Shown here: piece by piece, positions 8,208 to 17,927 of the stretch
How positions within the stretch are numbered: the stretch's first letter is position 1
Layout of the letters: each line of letters starts with the position of its first letter
DNA from: Adhaeribacter aerolatus
GTDB taxonomy: Bacteria; Bacteroidota; Bacteroidia; Cytophagales; Hymenobacteraceae
DNA: 64,000 nt
NCBI RefSeq assembly: GCF_007991635.1
Contig: NZ_BJYS01000033.1
Location: 34,374-98,373, forward strand
Direction of reading: 5' to 3'
Made by a program: the position numbers and the translations under genes
Notes under the pieces: generated by a model
The model's database searches: none
Told to the model about the DNA's origin: nothing
Seen by the model: the letters and a program-made list of their open reading frames with translations, nothing else

Positions 8208-11200
8208 TTAAAAGCTATGCGCCATTTTCTTTTCTTCCAACAGGGCAGTTTCGTGCTCCAGTTCTTCCATGGTTTTCTCTTCCAGCTCAATTTTGGTGCT
8301 CTTATCTAAACCAAACTTCGCCAATACACGGTCGAAGAGGTAATAAATAATGGGCACTACAATCAGGGTTAAGAACATCGAACTGCTCAAGCCACCAATC
8401 AGGGCCCAGGCCAAACCGTTTTTAGAAGCCGCTACGGCACCACCGGCTAAGGCAATCGGCAACATACCTATCACCATCGCCAGCGTGGTCATCAGAATTG
8501 GGCGGAAACGGATGCGGATGGCTTCAACCAGCGCGTCTTTTACCGGCACGCCTTCAGACTTCAGTTTGTTCGTAAAGTCTACCACCATAATGGCGTTCTT
8601 CGCTACCAAGCCAATCATCATGATAATACCCAGGATAGAGAAAATACTCAGGGTTTCGGAAGACAAGGCCAGTGCTAGTAATGCTCCGATAATCGCCAGC
8701 GGAATTGAGAACAATACCACAAACGGATACACGTAGCTGTCGTACAAGCCCACCATAATCAGGTACATGAAAATAATAGAGGCTAATAAAGCAACTCCCA
8801 ACGTACCAAAACCTTCGGATTGGTTTTTCAGGTTACCTTCGTAGGTAATACCTACGCCCTGTGGCATTTTAATAGCCGCTAAACGTTGCTGAATTTCGGC
8901 ACCTACCGAACCAGACGGACGACCTACTACCTGCGAATTTACGTTAACTGAAGTTACCCGGTTGGTACGCTCCAGTTTAGAGGGGCCCGATGATTGTTTA
9001 ATATCGGCAAACTGACCTAAACGAACGGTTTGTCCGGTATTATTCACGAATGATAAATTCGCAATATCGGTTACGTTGCGGCGGTCGAATTCATCTAACC
9101 GGATGTTGATATCGTAGTTGTTCGTGCCTTCGCGGTATTCGGCATCGGTATTGCCACTAAAGGCAATCTGCATACCGGCACCCACGCTTTCGAGGGTTAA
9201 GCCCAGGCTGGCCATTTTGTCGCGGTCTACCTGCACTTCAATTTCCGGGTTACCACCTTCAACTGATGTTTCTACATCGGAAGTACCCGGTACCTGCACT
9301 ACTTCGTTCATTACGCGTTGGGAGAAAGAAAGTAAAGTATCCAGGTTCGGACCAGACAATACAATCTGGATAGGCGCTTGCGCGTTACCAACCATACCAA
9401 CCGGAACCGGCGTAACTTTAACGCCAGGAATCAGACCTTCTACATCGGCTTTCACCACCCGGCTAAACTTCTCGGTGCTGAAACCACGTTTTTCTACCGG
9501 CACCAAAGCCACGAACACCTCCGATTCATAAGCCGTACCCTGGCCTTGCTGCGAGGCAGCAGTAGCACCTACCGTGGTAAATACCCGGGTTACTTCGGGA
9601 TATTTTCCTAAGTATTTTTCAAATTGCATCGTGGCCTGGTTGGTTTGTTCTACCGTCGCATTTTTAGGTAATTCTAACTGGAAATTAACCTCACCGCGGT
9701 CACCGGCGCCAATAAATTCGCTACCAATAAATCCACCCGGAATCAGCATAACCGAGCCAATAAAAGCCGCAATGGTTAGGACGATTACAATAATTTTGTG
9801 GTTAAAAGACCACTTTAAGGTACTGGTAAAACCATCGATTACCCGGTCCAGGAAGCGTTCAAACGCCAGAATAAAGCGGCCAAATAAGTTTTTGTCTGAA
9901 ACATGCTCTAACTTAGAGAAACGGCTGGCCAGTAACGGAATTAAGGTAAAGGCTACAAACAAACTGATTAAGGTTGCAACGGCTACCACTACGGCAAACT
10001 GCCGCAGAATATCCGAAACCAGACCCGTAGAAAGCGCCAGCGGCACAAACACCACCACAATTACCATGGTAATGGAAGTTACAGTAGCACTAATTTCCCG
10101 GATTCCATCGTAAGCAGCCTGCGCCGGCTTTTTACCCATTTCCATGTGCCGGTAAATATTCTCAATTACCACAATGGCATCATCCACCAGAATACCTACT
10201 ACCAGCGAAATTGCCATTAACGACATCAGGTTAAGGGAGAAACCGAACAAATAAATGGCAATAAAAGTAGCTACCAACGAGGCGGGGATGGACACCATTA
10301 CAATAATCGCGTTCCGTAAACTGTGCAAAAACAACAACATTACCACAGCTACTAATATTACCGCCAGGAATAAATCGTGCATTACCGAATCGGCAGCCTC
10401 CAGCGTAAAGATGGAGGTATCGTTGGCAATGTTAAATTTCAGGCCCACATTCGCATAGGTTTTTTCGAGCTGAGCCAGCGTGGCGCGGGTTTGCTCACTT
10501 ACTTCCACCGCGTTGGCATCTGATTGCTTCTGAATGGTAATACCTACCGAAGGTTTCGAATTTACCCGGTTGAGTATATCAATATCTTTTTGTGAATCCT
10601 GTACTTCGGCTAAATCGCTTAAGCGCACAATACCCCGGTTATCCTGACGCACCACCAGGTTTTGCAACTGATTTAAAGACTGAAATTTACCGGCCAGACG
10701 AATCTGGGTTTGGCCATTCGCATCTTTTATTTCGCCGGTCGGGAAGTCTAAGTTAGATGTGCGAATAGCCTGCATAACCTGCAGCGCCGAGATGCCGTAG
10801 GCTTCCAGCTTATTGGCGTTCATGTTAACTTTAATCTCGCGTTCCTGACCACCTAATATTTTAATCTGCGCTACCCCCTGGGCCCGCGATAACTGCGGTT
10901 TAATCTGTTTATCAATTAAGTCGAAGAATTCGGTAGCGGGCATGTTGGCCGTAGCACCCAGGTTCATGATGGGTAAATCATCAAAGTCGAATTTACCCAG
11001 GGCAGGGGCATCCGCATCCTCGGGCAAACGGGCCAGCATGGCATTTACTTTCCGTTGGGCATCCTGTAAGCTTAAGTCTACGTTGGTACCTTGTTTTAAC
11101 TGGATAACAATAATAGAGAAGCTTTCCTGGGACGTACTTTTAATATTTTCTACGTTTTCCAGGGAAGAAATTGCGTCTTCAATTTCCTTTGTAACCGAGT

Positions 11201-11381
11201 TCTCTACCTCAGAAGGCGAAGCACCCGGATAAAGGGTAGTAATGGTAAGCACCGGGGGGCTGAACTTAGGCAGCAACTCGTAGTTTAACGAGTTGTAAGA
11301 CACTACCCCCAGTAAGGTTAGAACGGTAAACACTACCACCACCAGGGTAGACCGTTGTATAGATACTTTTGTAATATTCAT
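8208..11381 (-). CDS. RND-family multidrug efflux pump permease (AcrB/HAE1 type)
   Basis: Proton-driven inner-membrane pump that, with the fusion protein and TolC encoded just upstream, exports hydrophobic compounds out of the cell. At 1057 residues it has the expected length and two-fold layout: a membrane helix at 10-30, a large periplasmic loop, helices from about 335 to 550, a second periplasmic loop and helices from about 865 to the end. The proton-relay aspartates of helix 4 are seen in VVGILVDDAIVVIENIYRH (near residues 400-401). The end of the second half reads RPILMTTLAMVIGMLPIAL, typical of HAE1 pumps. The C-terminal tail is charged. Start ATG at 11381 begins MNITKVSIQRS, the usual N-terminus. 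Last gene of the operon. Confidence 0.95.
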   Translation of the reverse strand: MNITKVSIQRSTLVVVVFTVLTLLGVVSYNSLNYELLPKFSPPVLTITTLYPGASPSEVENSVTKEIEDAISSLENVENIKSTSQESFSIIVIQLKQGTNVDLSLQDAQRKVNAMLARLPEDADAPALGKFDFDDLPIMNLGATANMPATEFFDLIDKQIKPQLSRAQGVAQIKILGGQEREIKVNMNANKLEAYGISALQVMQAIRTSNLDFPTGEIKDANGQTQIRLAGKFQSLNQLQNLVVRQDNRGIVRLSDLAEVQDSQKDIDILNRVNSKPSVGITIQKQSDANAVEVSEQTRATLAQLEKTYANVGLKFNIANDTSIFTLEAADSVMHDLFLAVILVAVVMLLFLHSLRNAIIVMVSIPASLVATFIAIYLFGFSLNLMSLMAISLVVGILVDDAIVVIENIYRHMEMGKKPAQAAYDGIREISATVTSITMVIVVVFVPLALSTGLVSDILRQFAVVVAVATLISLFVAFTLIPLLASRFSKLEHVSDKNLFGRFILAFERFLDRVIDGFTSTLKWSFNHKIIVIVLTIAAFIGSVMLIPGGFIGSEFIGAGDRGEVNFQLELPKNATVEQTNQATMQFEKYLGKYPEVTRVFTTVGATAASQQGQGTAYESEVFVALVPVEKRGFSTEKFSRVVKADVEGLIPGVKVTPVPVGMVGNAQAPIQIVLSGPNLDTLLSFSQRVMNEVVQVPGTSDVETSVEGGNPEIEVQVDRDKMASLGLTLESVGAGMQIAFSGNTDAEYREGTNNYDINIRLDEFDRRNVTDIANLSFVNNTGQTVRLGQFADIKQSSGPSKLERTNRVTSVNVNSQVVGRPSGSVGAEIQQRLAAIKMPQGVGITYEGNLKNQSEGFGTLGVALLASIIFMYLIMVGLYDSYVYPFVVLFSIPLAIIGALLALALSSETLSIFSILGIIMMIGLVAKNAIMVVDFTNKLKSEGVPVKDALVEAIRIRFRPILMTTLAMVIGMLPIALAGGAVAASKNGLAWALIGGLSSSMFLTLIVVPIIYYLFDRVLAKFGLDKSTKIELEEKTMEELEHETALLEEKKMAHSF

Positions 11382-11420
11382 CTTGTTTTATTTCTCTTGA
11401 TATTGGGTTTAAAACCCAGC

Positions 11421-12470
11421 TTACAGAATGCTCACTTTTAAGCCATCGCGCAGGTTAATCTGGCCGCTTTGTACCACCTTTTCGCCGGCGGCTAAGCCTT
11501 CCAGCACTTCCACTTTATCCTGGGTAATTTTACCAATTTTAATTTTCTTCAGTTTGGCTACATTATTTTCCACCACATAAACCGCCGGGTCCTGTACGCT
11601 ACCTACCAGTGCTTCCCGGGCCAATAAAAGCGCATCACGGGAATCGGCAATATCAAAGGCAGCCGTACCGTACATACCGGCCCGCAGGCTGTTGTTATCT
11701 GGGTTTTTCACTTCTATTTCCACGTCGTATTTCAGAGAGTTATCGGCTTGGGCGGCAATAGCAGTTACGGTACCTTGTACTTCGCCGGCGCCGGCATTGG
11801 CTTTCACGTTTACTTTATCGCCTTTTTTAACCAGCAATACCTGGGCTTCGTCTACTTTCACATTCAGCTTCAGGCGATCTACGTTTACAATGTCGTACAG
11901 CTTGGTAGCCATACCCAGGTAAGATCCTACTTCCACGTATATTTCGTTTATTTCACCGTTAATGGGCGAAGTGATACGGGTTTTGTTTACCCGCTGACGG
12001 GCTGCTACTAATTGGGCCTGCGTAATTTTTACATTTAAGCGGGCATCTTCTAACTGCCGTTTGGTAATGGCTTCACCGGCAGCTAAATTCTCGAAACGGC
12101 CTAAATCGCGTTGGGCTTTCTCGAAATTGGCCTGAGCGGTAGCTAAATCGGCGCTCATGGTATTGGCTTCTACCTGCAACAGCAAATCGCCTCTTCTTAC
12201 GCGGTCGCCTTTGCGCTTCAGTACGCGTTGTACCTGGCCGGAAGTTTCTGACATTAAAGCCAGCGTTTGAATAGGCTCGAAATTACCCTGAGCCGTAAAA
12301 GAACGGTCGAGTTTGCTAACTTCGGGCTGGGTTATCTGCACCGAAATAGCTTCGCTTTTTATTTCGGCCACGGCAGCTTCGGCCGCCATTTCTTTTTTAT
12401 TATTTACCAGCGTGTAAGCGCCAAATCCTACAATGGCTACAGCAATAATGATATAAATAATCTTTTTCAT
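11421..12470 (-). CDS. RND efflux periplasmic adaptor (membrane fusion protein)
   Basis: HlyD/AcrA-type adaptor linking the pump to TolC. A membrane anchor spans about residues 4-22. The biotinyl-lipoyl halves are visible as ALMSETSGQVQRVLKRKGDRV and RITSPINGEINEIYVEVGSYL, flanking an alpha-helical hairpin (ATAQANFEKAQRDLGRFENL to ITQAQLVAARQRV). Beta-barrel and membrane-proximal domains follow, ending AAGEKVVQSGQINLRDG. The 349-residue length is typical. It lies 13 bases after the TolC gene and 39 bases before the pump, so co-transcription is likely. Confidence 0.93.
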   Translation of the reverse strand: MKKIIYIIIAVAIVGFGAYTLVNNKKEMAAEAAVAEIKSEAISVQITQPEVSKLDRSFTAQGNFEPIQTLALMSETSGQVQRVLKRKGDRVRRGDLLLQVEANTMSADLATAQANFEKAQRDLGRFENLAAGEAITKRQLEDARLNVKITQAQLVAARQRVNKTRITSPINGEINEIYVEVGSYLGMATKLYDIVNVDRLKLNVKVDEAQVLLVKKGDKVNVKANAGAGEVQGTVTAIAAQADNSLKYDVEIEVKNPDNNSLRAGMYGTAAFDIADSRDALLLAREALVGSVQDPAVYVVENNVAKLKKIKIGKITQDKVEVLEGLAAGEKVVQSGQINLRDGLKVSIL

Positions 12471-12483
12471 TTTGGGTTATGTA

Positions 12484-13836
12484 CTACTTAATTAGGGTTC
12501 TTAAATTTCCTTTTGCTTGTAAATAGGTCAGCTGCGCCAGCTGGTATTTTAATCTTTCGTTGTTTAAATTCGTTTGGGCTTCGCGTAAGTTCACTTCGGT
12601 ATCGAGTAACTCGGTCAGCGGCGATAAGCCTTCTTTATACAATTCGTTGGTATTGCGGTAAACCTCCTGGGCCAGGGCCACATTGCGTTCCTGGGCCTGA
12701 ATAGAAGATAAACTGGTTTTCATTTGAGTATTGGCGTTCAGTAGCGCCATTTGGGTATTGCGGGTCAGCAACTGAATATCCTGGTCTACTTTGTCTACTT
12801 CTATCTGGGCCTGGCGCATCTGGTTGCGGCGCTGGAAGCCATCGAAAATAGGAATATTTAAACGTACGCCTAAAGTAACCGCTTTAAACCAGGGCTGGCT
12901 GTTATCAAAAAAGTTAAACTGGTTGCGTTGCGCGTTGGTGCTGAAAGAACCAAAACCCGAAAGAGACGGATAATAGCGGGCCTGAATATTCTTTACATTT
13001 AAGTTGTAAAGCGATTTCTGGGTAGTCAGCAATTTAAAGTCGATGCGGTCGGCCAGAATGGCATTGGCATCGTCTTGCACCGGCACGGCTTCATTTAAAA
13101 CCGTAGCCGACTCGGAAATCTGAATATCCTGATCCATGGGTAAACCCATAAAAAACTTCAGGGCATTTTTTTGTTGTTCGAAAGCGGCATTAAGGGTCTG
13201 GCGCTGGTTTTCGAGATTGGTTTTGCTAACCGTTACCCGGTTTACCTGTACTTTGGTAGCTACATCGTTGCGGTACTGCAGGTTTAATATTTTTTCCAGT
13301 TGTTCCAGCCGGTTAAAGTTAGCATCAATGGTATTAAACTGCTCTTTCGTTTGCAGCAACTGTAAATACGCCGAGCCCACGTTGTAAATAATTTGTTCTT
13401 CACTCAACTGCTTGCGCAAAGCATACAATTCGCGGGTAGTATTGGCCGCTTCCAATCCTACAAAAAACGACTTACTGAAAATTAACTGCTGCAAGTCCAG
13501 GCCTCCGGATACGTTGTATTTGGTACCAAACTGCACCGGAATAAGGGTACCCGGCTGGCCGGCTAATTCGCCGGGCAATAATTGGGTAGCTAATGCCGGA
13601 AAAGTATTTAACTGACCGGTGCCATTTAATTGTGGCAAGCCGGAGCCTTTGGTTTCTTTTATTTTGTATTCGGCGCTTTGCTCATCCAAAGCCGCTTTTT
13701 TAATATTCTCGTTGTTAGCCAGGGCAAACTTAATAGCATCCTGCATCGAAAGCCGACCGGCTGGTAGCTGATTCTGTGAGAATGCCGGCCAAAAAGCAGT
13801 TAGCATCAAGGCCAGGGAAAAAATTTTCTTTTTCAC
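12484..13836 (-). CDS. TolC-family outer-membrane efflux protein
   Basis: Outer-membrane channel of the tripartite pump. A signal peptide occupies about residues 1-20 (ends AFSQ). The mature part has the two long TolC repeats: LSMQDAIKFALANNENIKKA near residue 30 and a second copy in the C-terminal half with GVRLNIPIFDGFQRRNQMRQAQ (about residue 330), the classic LxVPIFDG motif. The end, GLSPLTELLDTEVNLREAQ, is typical. Length 450 residues. It is the first structural gene of the operon, 69 bases after the GbsR-type regulator. Confidence 0.93.
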   Translation of the reverse strand: MKKKIFSLALMLTAFWPAFSQNQLPAGRLSMQDAIKFALANNENIKKAALDEQSAEYKIKETKGSGLPQLNGTGQLNTFPALATQLLPGELAGQPGTLIPVQFGTKYNVSGGLDLQQLIFSKSFFVGLEAANTTRELYALRKQLSEEQIIYNVGSAYLQLLQTKEQFNTIDANFNRLEQLEKILNLQYRNDVATKVQVNRVTVSKTNLENQRQTLNAAFEQQKNALKFFMGLPMDQDIQISESATVLNEAVPVQDDANAILADRIDFKLLTTQKSLYNLNVKNIQARYYPSLSGFGSFSTNAQRNQFNFFDNSQPWFKAVTLGVRLNIPIFDGFQRRNQMRQAQIEVDKVDQDIQLLTRNTQMALLNANTQMKTSLSSIQAQERNVALAQEVYRNTNELYKEGLSPLTELLDTEVNLREAQTNLNNERLKYQLAQLTYLQAKGNLRTLIK

Positions 13837-13905
13837 GTTTGGTTTTAAAATAGTTTTGTTTATTATAAAAGGTTCAGAATTAAAAGAACTAGGAAAGCAA
13901 AAAAA

Positions 13906-14400
13906 TTAGATCTTATTATTTTTTTCTTTATCCCACTGCTGCAATAGCAGGGGCAGTTGCTGGAAAACATAGTCTAGAAAATCCGCTAATTCTTTAATGC
14001 GTTCATTGTATTCAGGAGTCTCTTTGGTACGTATTGCCAGTACTTCCCGCATAAGCGAATTAAAACCGGCCATCACTTCAATTTTATGTTTGAATTCTTC
14101 CCGCCAGTTAGAAATCTTTAGCCGGAAATAGCGTCTTCTGTCACCAGAAAAGGTTATATATTCGATGCGCTGCATTTGCAGCAACAGGTTTATGCCATTG
14201 CTGGTAGCACTTTTGCTTATTTGTAATGCTTCGGTTATTTCGTCGAAAGTAAGATGCGGGTTATCTGCCACGTACAATAGACCCGAAATACGGGCTGCAA
14301 CGGGCTGTAAACCTTCTTTTTCGTAGCTAATGCCTATCTTCTCAATTAAAGTTTTTTGCTTATCCGTCAGCACTATTTTGGATTTACAATTAAAAATCAT
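13906..14400 (-). CDS. GbsR/MarR-family transcriptional regulator of the efflux operon
   Basis: Winged-helix regulator of 164 residues. The DNA-binding part reads LTFDEITEALQISKSATSNGINLLLQM followed by a wing YITFSGDRRRYFRLK (about residues 53-100), which is the GbsR-like branch of MarR proteins. The rest is helical. It opens the operon gbsR-tolC-mfp-rnd. A perfect 9-base palindrome sits just upstream of its TAnnTTTG box, which points to self-repression of the whole operon. The start ATG at 14400 gives MIFNCKSKIVL; a shorter start is possible but the HTH is unaffected. Confidence 0.88.
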   Translation of the reverse strand: MIFNCKSKIVLTDKQKTLIEKIGISYEKEGLQPVAARISGLLYVADNPHLTFDEITEALQISKSATSNGINLLLQMQRIEYITFSGDRRRYFRLKISNWREEFKHKIEVMAGFNSLMREVLAIRTKETPEYNERIKELADFLDYVFQQLPLLLQQWDKEKNNKI

Positions 14401-14434
14401 TTTCCTTCTCCATGTATTTCCTTTATTAACGGCG

Positions 14435-14477
14435 CAAAGGTAGCATATAGTTCAGTCAGTTCATAATTTTATGAACT
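14435..14477 (-). promoter_or_regulatory. Efflux operon promoter with palindromic operator
   Basis: Minus strand: the -7 box TACCTTTG (14435-14442) matches the Bacteroidota consensus TAnnTTTG. Sixteen bases further upstream lies AGTTCATAA-N2-TTATGAACT (14458-14477), a palindrome with perfect 9-base arms. It covers the place where the -33 element should be, so a bound regulator would block the polymerase. The GbsR-type protein encoded next is the natural ligand. Confidence 0.7.
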
Positions 14478-14909
14478 AAAAAAATAATAAATTTATTATT
14501 AGGAATTATCTATTGACAATCAAGTATATAAGTTAAAAATAGTCAGTTTTTAAATGTTAAGAAAAGTAAACTGCGGAATAAATAAAGAATTAAATAACCT
14601 AATAGGGCTATATTATCTTGTTAACAAGTCAGTAATAACTTGCCTTACATAATTATAACTAAATTTTCTGTCCTTAGCCGAAATTCCGTTCGATTAAACC
14701 AGCAATACCGGAGATACGCTAAACTTGCTCCCTTGTAATTTTTAAAAGAATTGCATAATTAGGTATTAAATATTTTAAGCCACTCACGGTATATTGGCTT
14801 TCCATCTTAAATTATTAAATCTCAGTTTAAACAGGTTACTCATGGTTAACCGGTATGTTAAAAGCTTATAAAAATATTACCTTCTGGTGCTCTGGGCTGA
14901 TACATAAAT

Positions 14910-14958
14910 TGTGGGCACTATTAAGATAACCCGAAAGTTTACCTTAATAGTGCCCACA
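14910..14958. repeat. Perfect 16-base inverted repeat in a gene-free region
   Basis: Arms TGTGGGCACTATTAAG and its exact complement are separated by 17 bases. The surrounding 14478-15085 is AT-rich and has no credible gene. No T tract follows on the plus strand and only a weak one on the minus strand, so a terminator for the leftward lipoprotein gene is possible but not typical. Paired ends of a tiny mobile element are an alternative. Confidence 0.7.
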
Positions 14959-15085
14959 GAAAAAGTAACCCTCTTAACCCAGAATACTTCAGGAACCGCT
15001 CAACCTCAAATATCCCAGGTTAACGTTTGCTTCTATTTTATCTTAAGGATGGCAGTTTTAATTCGGTTTACAGTCCAGCAATTAA

Positions 15086-17257
15086 TTATTGCTCTTTATA
15101 AAAGTTAGGTTCTACATTGTTTTCGAAACTGTTCGAAGTAGCAGCATCGGCGTTAACAGACCCGCTTCTTTTAACGAATATACCGTAACCCGCACTGTTT
15201 TTAATAGTTGAATTCAGGATGGTTACCGTTCCGCGCACGCCCAGACTGGTTAAATCGCCGAAACCATTTAAGTTGCTGCTCCCGGCCCGGTTAATAACAA
15301 CATAATTAAACCGGTTTTGGGCGCTGTTCGATTCAATACTGATACCTTTCCAGGGAGCGCCGGTTTTACTACTAAAAACCAATAAAGCAGCTTTGCTGCT
15401 GCCATGGGCATTCAGGTAACCATCGCCTTTCACGTATAACCCTTTATCAGCCGCAAAAGCAAATCCGGTCAGCACATTCCGGTGATTCCGGATGTTTACG
15501 CCTGATTCAAATATCAGATCATCAGTTACCTGATAGGCTGCGCCATCGTTAAAAATAGGCCAGGTTACCTCTTCTGCCTGATAAACCCTGCCAGCCGTTT
15601 CTACTCCGTTATAACCATTATTGTCGTTCAAGCGCGAAGCGGCATCTAGTTTATGCACCTGGTTGGCATGCACAAAAAGCGCTGAGCCCGCATTCTGGCC
15701 GAAGCTATTATTGGCAAAAGCATGTAAATAACCCGACGGGGAATCGACGTACATGCCATAACCACCGCTGTGGTTAAACGTGGAGTTGGCTACCTTCAAA
15801 TAACCAGGTACACCGTTCCCCTGCTTGCCGTAAACCAACACATTTGTTTTTAAATTGCCAGACATATTGGTTAAATTACTACTACCCCCATAGGCTACAT
15901 CCACGTAATCTAATTGATTTTCGTATTTAGATGCGGCAAAAGAAATGCCTTTCCAGTAGCCCTTATTCTTAACTAAACCCGTAAAGGTAATCCGCTGTGT
16001 AGGGGTACCTTTCGCCGACAGGTAGCCGCTGTTTCCCCTGACGTATAAACCTTTATCGGCCGTAAATTCAATGGTAACACCCGGCGAAATGGTTACTCCA
16101 CCCTCAAACTCTAAGTCGCTTAAAGCTAAGTAATGGGTTCCATCGGCCGGGGCCGGCCAGGTAACTTCATAATTAAAAGGAATGGAGCCTCCGATGCCGA
16201 TAGTTTTCCGGTTTTCACCGGTATTGTAAGAAGATGCGGCATCCAGTTTGTGTACTTGCGTAGCGGTAATGTAAAGCGGCAAAGAGGCATTATCGCGGAA
16301 AGTATTATGAGCGAATACCATTAAATTGCCGGACACATACATGCCGTAGCCGCCCCCACTTACAAACGACGAATTGGTGATTTTTGTAAGCGCCAGGCCA
16401 CCTATACCTACGTTGGTTTTAATATTGGAATGAAATTGCTGCATCGGGCTACTGCCGGCATAAGCTACTTCTACGTAATCCAACTCATTTGTCTGGAATC
16501 CCGAGCCTATCAGCAGTCCTTTCCAGAAGCCTCTTTGTTTGATTTTGCCCGTAAATACAATTTTTTGGGTGGCGGTACCTTTGGCAATAATGGCGCCTTT
16601 CAGGTGTAACTCCGTATCTGCCTCAAATTCTACTACCACGCCGGGTTCAATGGTTAATTTCCCAAAAACTTCTACACTTTTTGGCACAAAATAATCAGCT
16701 TTGGTGGGGTCGGGCTCAATATTGGTAAGGGTGCGGTCGCCGGGAATATAGCTTTCCAGCACCAGCGGGGTACCGTTGTTGGTTACCGTTACCACCAGCT
16801 TATCTTTACTTTGCCCGTTTTCGCTGGAAACCGTAACTTCTAACTCGTACTCACCCACCACATCTACATTAAAAGTTGGATTTACCTGGTTTGGATTAGT
16901 TAAATAACTGGCATGGCTGTTTTGGGGTTGCCGGGTAACTGCCCAGGCAAAAGTAAGCGGTTTTTGCTGGCTGTCTTTAGAGGCGCTGGCATCCAGGTTT
17001 AACACCTGCTGGCTCAACGGAATAGTTACATCCGGTCCGGCCTGGGCCGTTACGGTTCCTTTTTCCGGGACTGGTTTTGGAATTTCAGTTTCCGGCTCTT
17101 CGCAACTAACTAAACTAATCAGAAATGCCAGTAGCACAAACCGCCATTGCCGGGTCAGGGAAAAGAATCGATCGCTAATTTTTAGAGCTTGAAATGGTAT
17201 AATGGTAACGGGCTTGGCTGGAGAACCAGCCAGCGAAAAAGATTTTGGTGTTTTCAT
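15086..17257 (-). CDS. Lipoprotein with PKD-like domain and parallel beta-helix modules
   Basis: Probable cell-surface lipoprotein of 723 residues; function not recognised. A membrane segment with lipobox LISLVSC places the lipid cysteine at C52, after an unusually long 38-residue leader. A PKD/REJ-like domain covers about 68-160 (QAGPDVTIPLSQQVLNLDAS). Three related modules of about 190-200 residues follow, each with an IxPGVxxEFxAD start, a (F/Y/P)WKG core at residues 245, 435 and 636, a DYVxVAYxGSS block, and a GYGMYV or GYGIFV block. Modules one and two also share VHKLDAAS. This pattern is that of a right-handed parallel beta-helix. No T9SS sorting domain is present at the end. Carbohydrate binding or cleavage is possible; no catalytic motif is clear. 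Confidence 0.75.
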   Translation of the reverse strand: MKTPKSFSLAGSPAKPVTIIPFQALKISDRFFSLTRQWRFVLLAFLISLVSCEEPETEIPKPVPEKGTVTAQAGPDVTIPLSQQVLNLDASASKDSQQKPLTFAWAVTRQPQNSHASYLTNPNQVNPTFNVDVVGEYELEVTVSSENGQSKDKLVVTVTNNGTPLVLESYIPGDRTLTNIEPDPTKADYFVPKSVEVFGKLTIEPGVVVEFEADTELHLKGAIIAKGTATQKIVFTGKIKQRGFWKGLLIGSGFQTNELDYVEVAYAGSSPMQQFHSNIKTNVGIGGLALTKITNSSFVSGGGYGMYVSGNLMVFAHNTFRDNASLPLYITATQVHKLDAASSYNTGENRKTIGIGGSIPFNYEVTWPAPADGTHYLALSDLEFEGGVTISPGVTIEFTADKGLYVRGNSGYLSAKGTPTQRITFTGLVKNKGYWKGISFAASKYENQLDYVDVAYGGSSNLTNMSGNLKTNVLVYGKQGNGVPGYLKVANSTFNHSGGYGMYVDSPSGYLHAFANNSFGQNAGSALFVHANQVHKLDAASRLNDNNGYNGVETAGRVYQAEEVTWPIFNDGAAYQVTDDLIFESGVNIRNHRNVLTGFAFAADKGLYVKGDGYLNAHGSSKAALLVFSSKTGAPWKGISIESNSAQNRFNYVVINRAGSSNLNGFGDLTSLGVRGTVTILNSTIKNSAGYGIFVKRSGSVNADAATSNSFENNVEPNFYKEQ

Positions 17258-17927
17258 AGTTTTATTAGGTTAGGTTTTGGTGTTTAACTCGGATTTTAAA
17301 TTTGAGGTCGTGGTGGTTGCAAAAGCTGCCGGATATGCCGCTGCGGCCGGCATTGTTTTACTACCGCGCCTTCGAGTATGCTGGTTTTTACAATCATGTT
17401 ATCTGGTTTTAATATTCGTCTTTGCGGCTAAGACAAGCCGGATTACAGAAGGGTTGCCCGGCTGTAAAAATTTTTACAAATATTTAGGTAATTTCTCCCC
17501 AGGATTAGGAAAGGTGCTTGCAGAATATTGGCACTAGCAGAATAGACAGGAATGCACCTGATAGTATTAGGAGAAAGAGTAAGGAGGCTTTATTTAGAAG
17601 ATGTAGAAAAAGTCTAAGCGGACGCTTGAACCAGAATAATTAATATCATTTTAAAATGAGTCGCTATTAGTAACCGCTGGCCTAGAATAATACCGCCTCA
17701 CCAATTTTCGCGGACCGAAGTAAATACTAAAAGGGATTACATCAATATAAAAAAGACCAGTAACTAATGTCCAAAAGCTAAATCAACGCCAATGGGGCAG
17801 CCGGTGTTGGCAATCCGGAATAAAGATTAAGCGCAATGCATTACCAAGCTAAAAATAAAGCTTTATTTTTCCTCTTTTGGCCGGCAATTAAAATATAAAA
17901 TAACCCTATTTAAAGAAAGGGCAGGAA
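17258..17927. other. Gene-free region upstream of the lipoprotein gene
   Basis: About 670 bases between the lipoprotein gene start and the end of the aminotransferase gene. An open frame of 86 codons at 17277-17537 has no family resemblance and odd composition, so I do not call it. A 20-base perfect palindrome AAAAATAAAGCTTTATTTTT lies at 17851-17870 and may help end the aminotransferase transcript. Confidence 0.5.

Noticed and set aside
9574..10113. Plus-strand frame of 179 codons inside the RND pump gene
   Set aside because: It is the reverse shadow of a well-supported pump gene with normal codon use on the other strand.
17277..17537. Open frame of 86 codons upstream of the lipoprotein gene
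   Set aside because: It has no family resemblance, runs through a probable promoter region and has a mix of hydrophobic and basic residues typical of chance frames.
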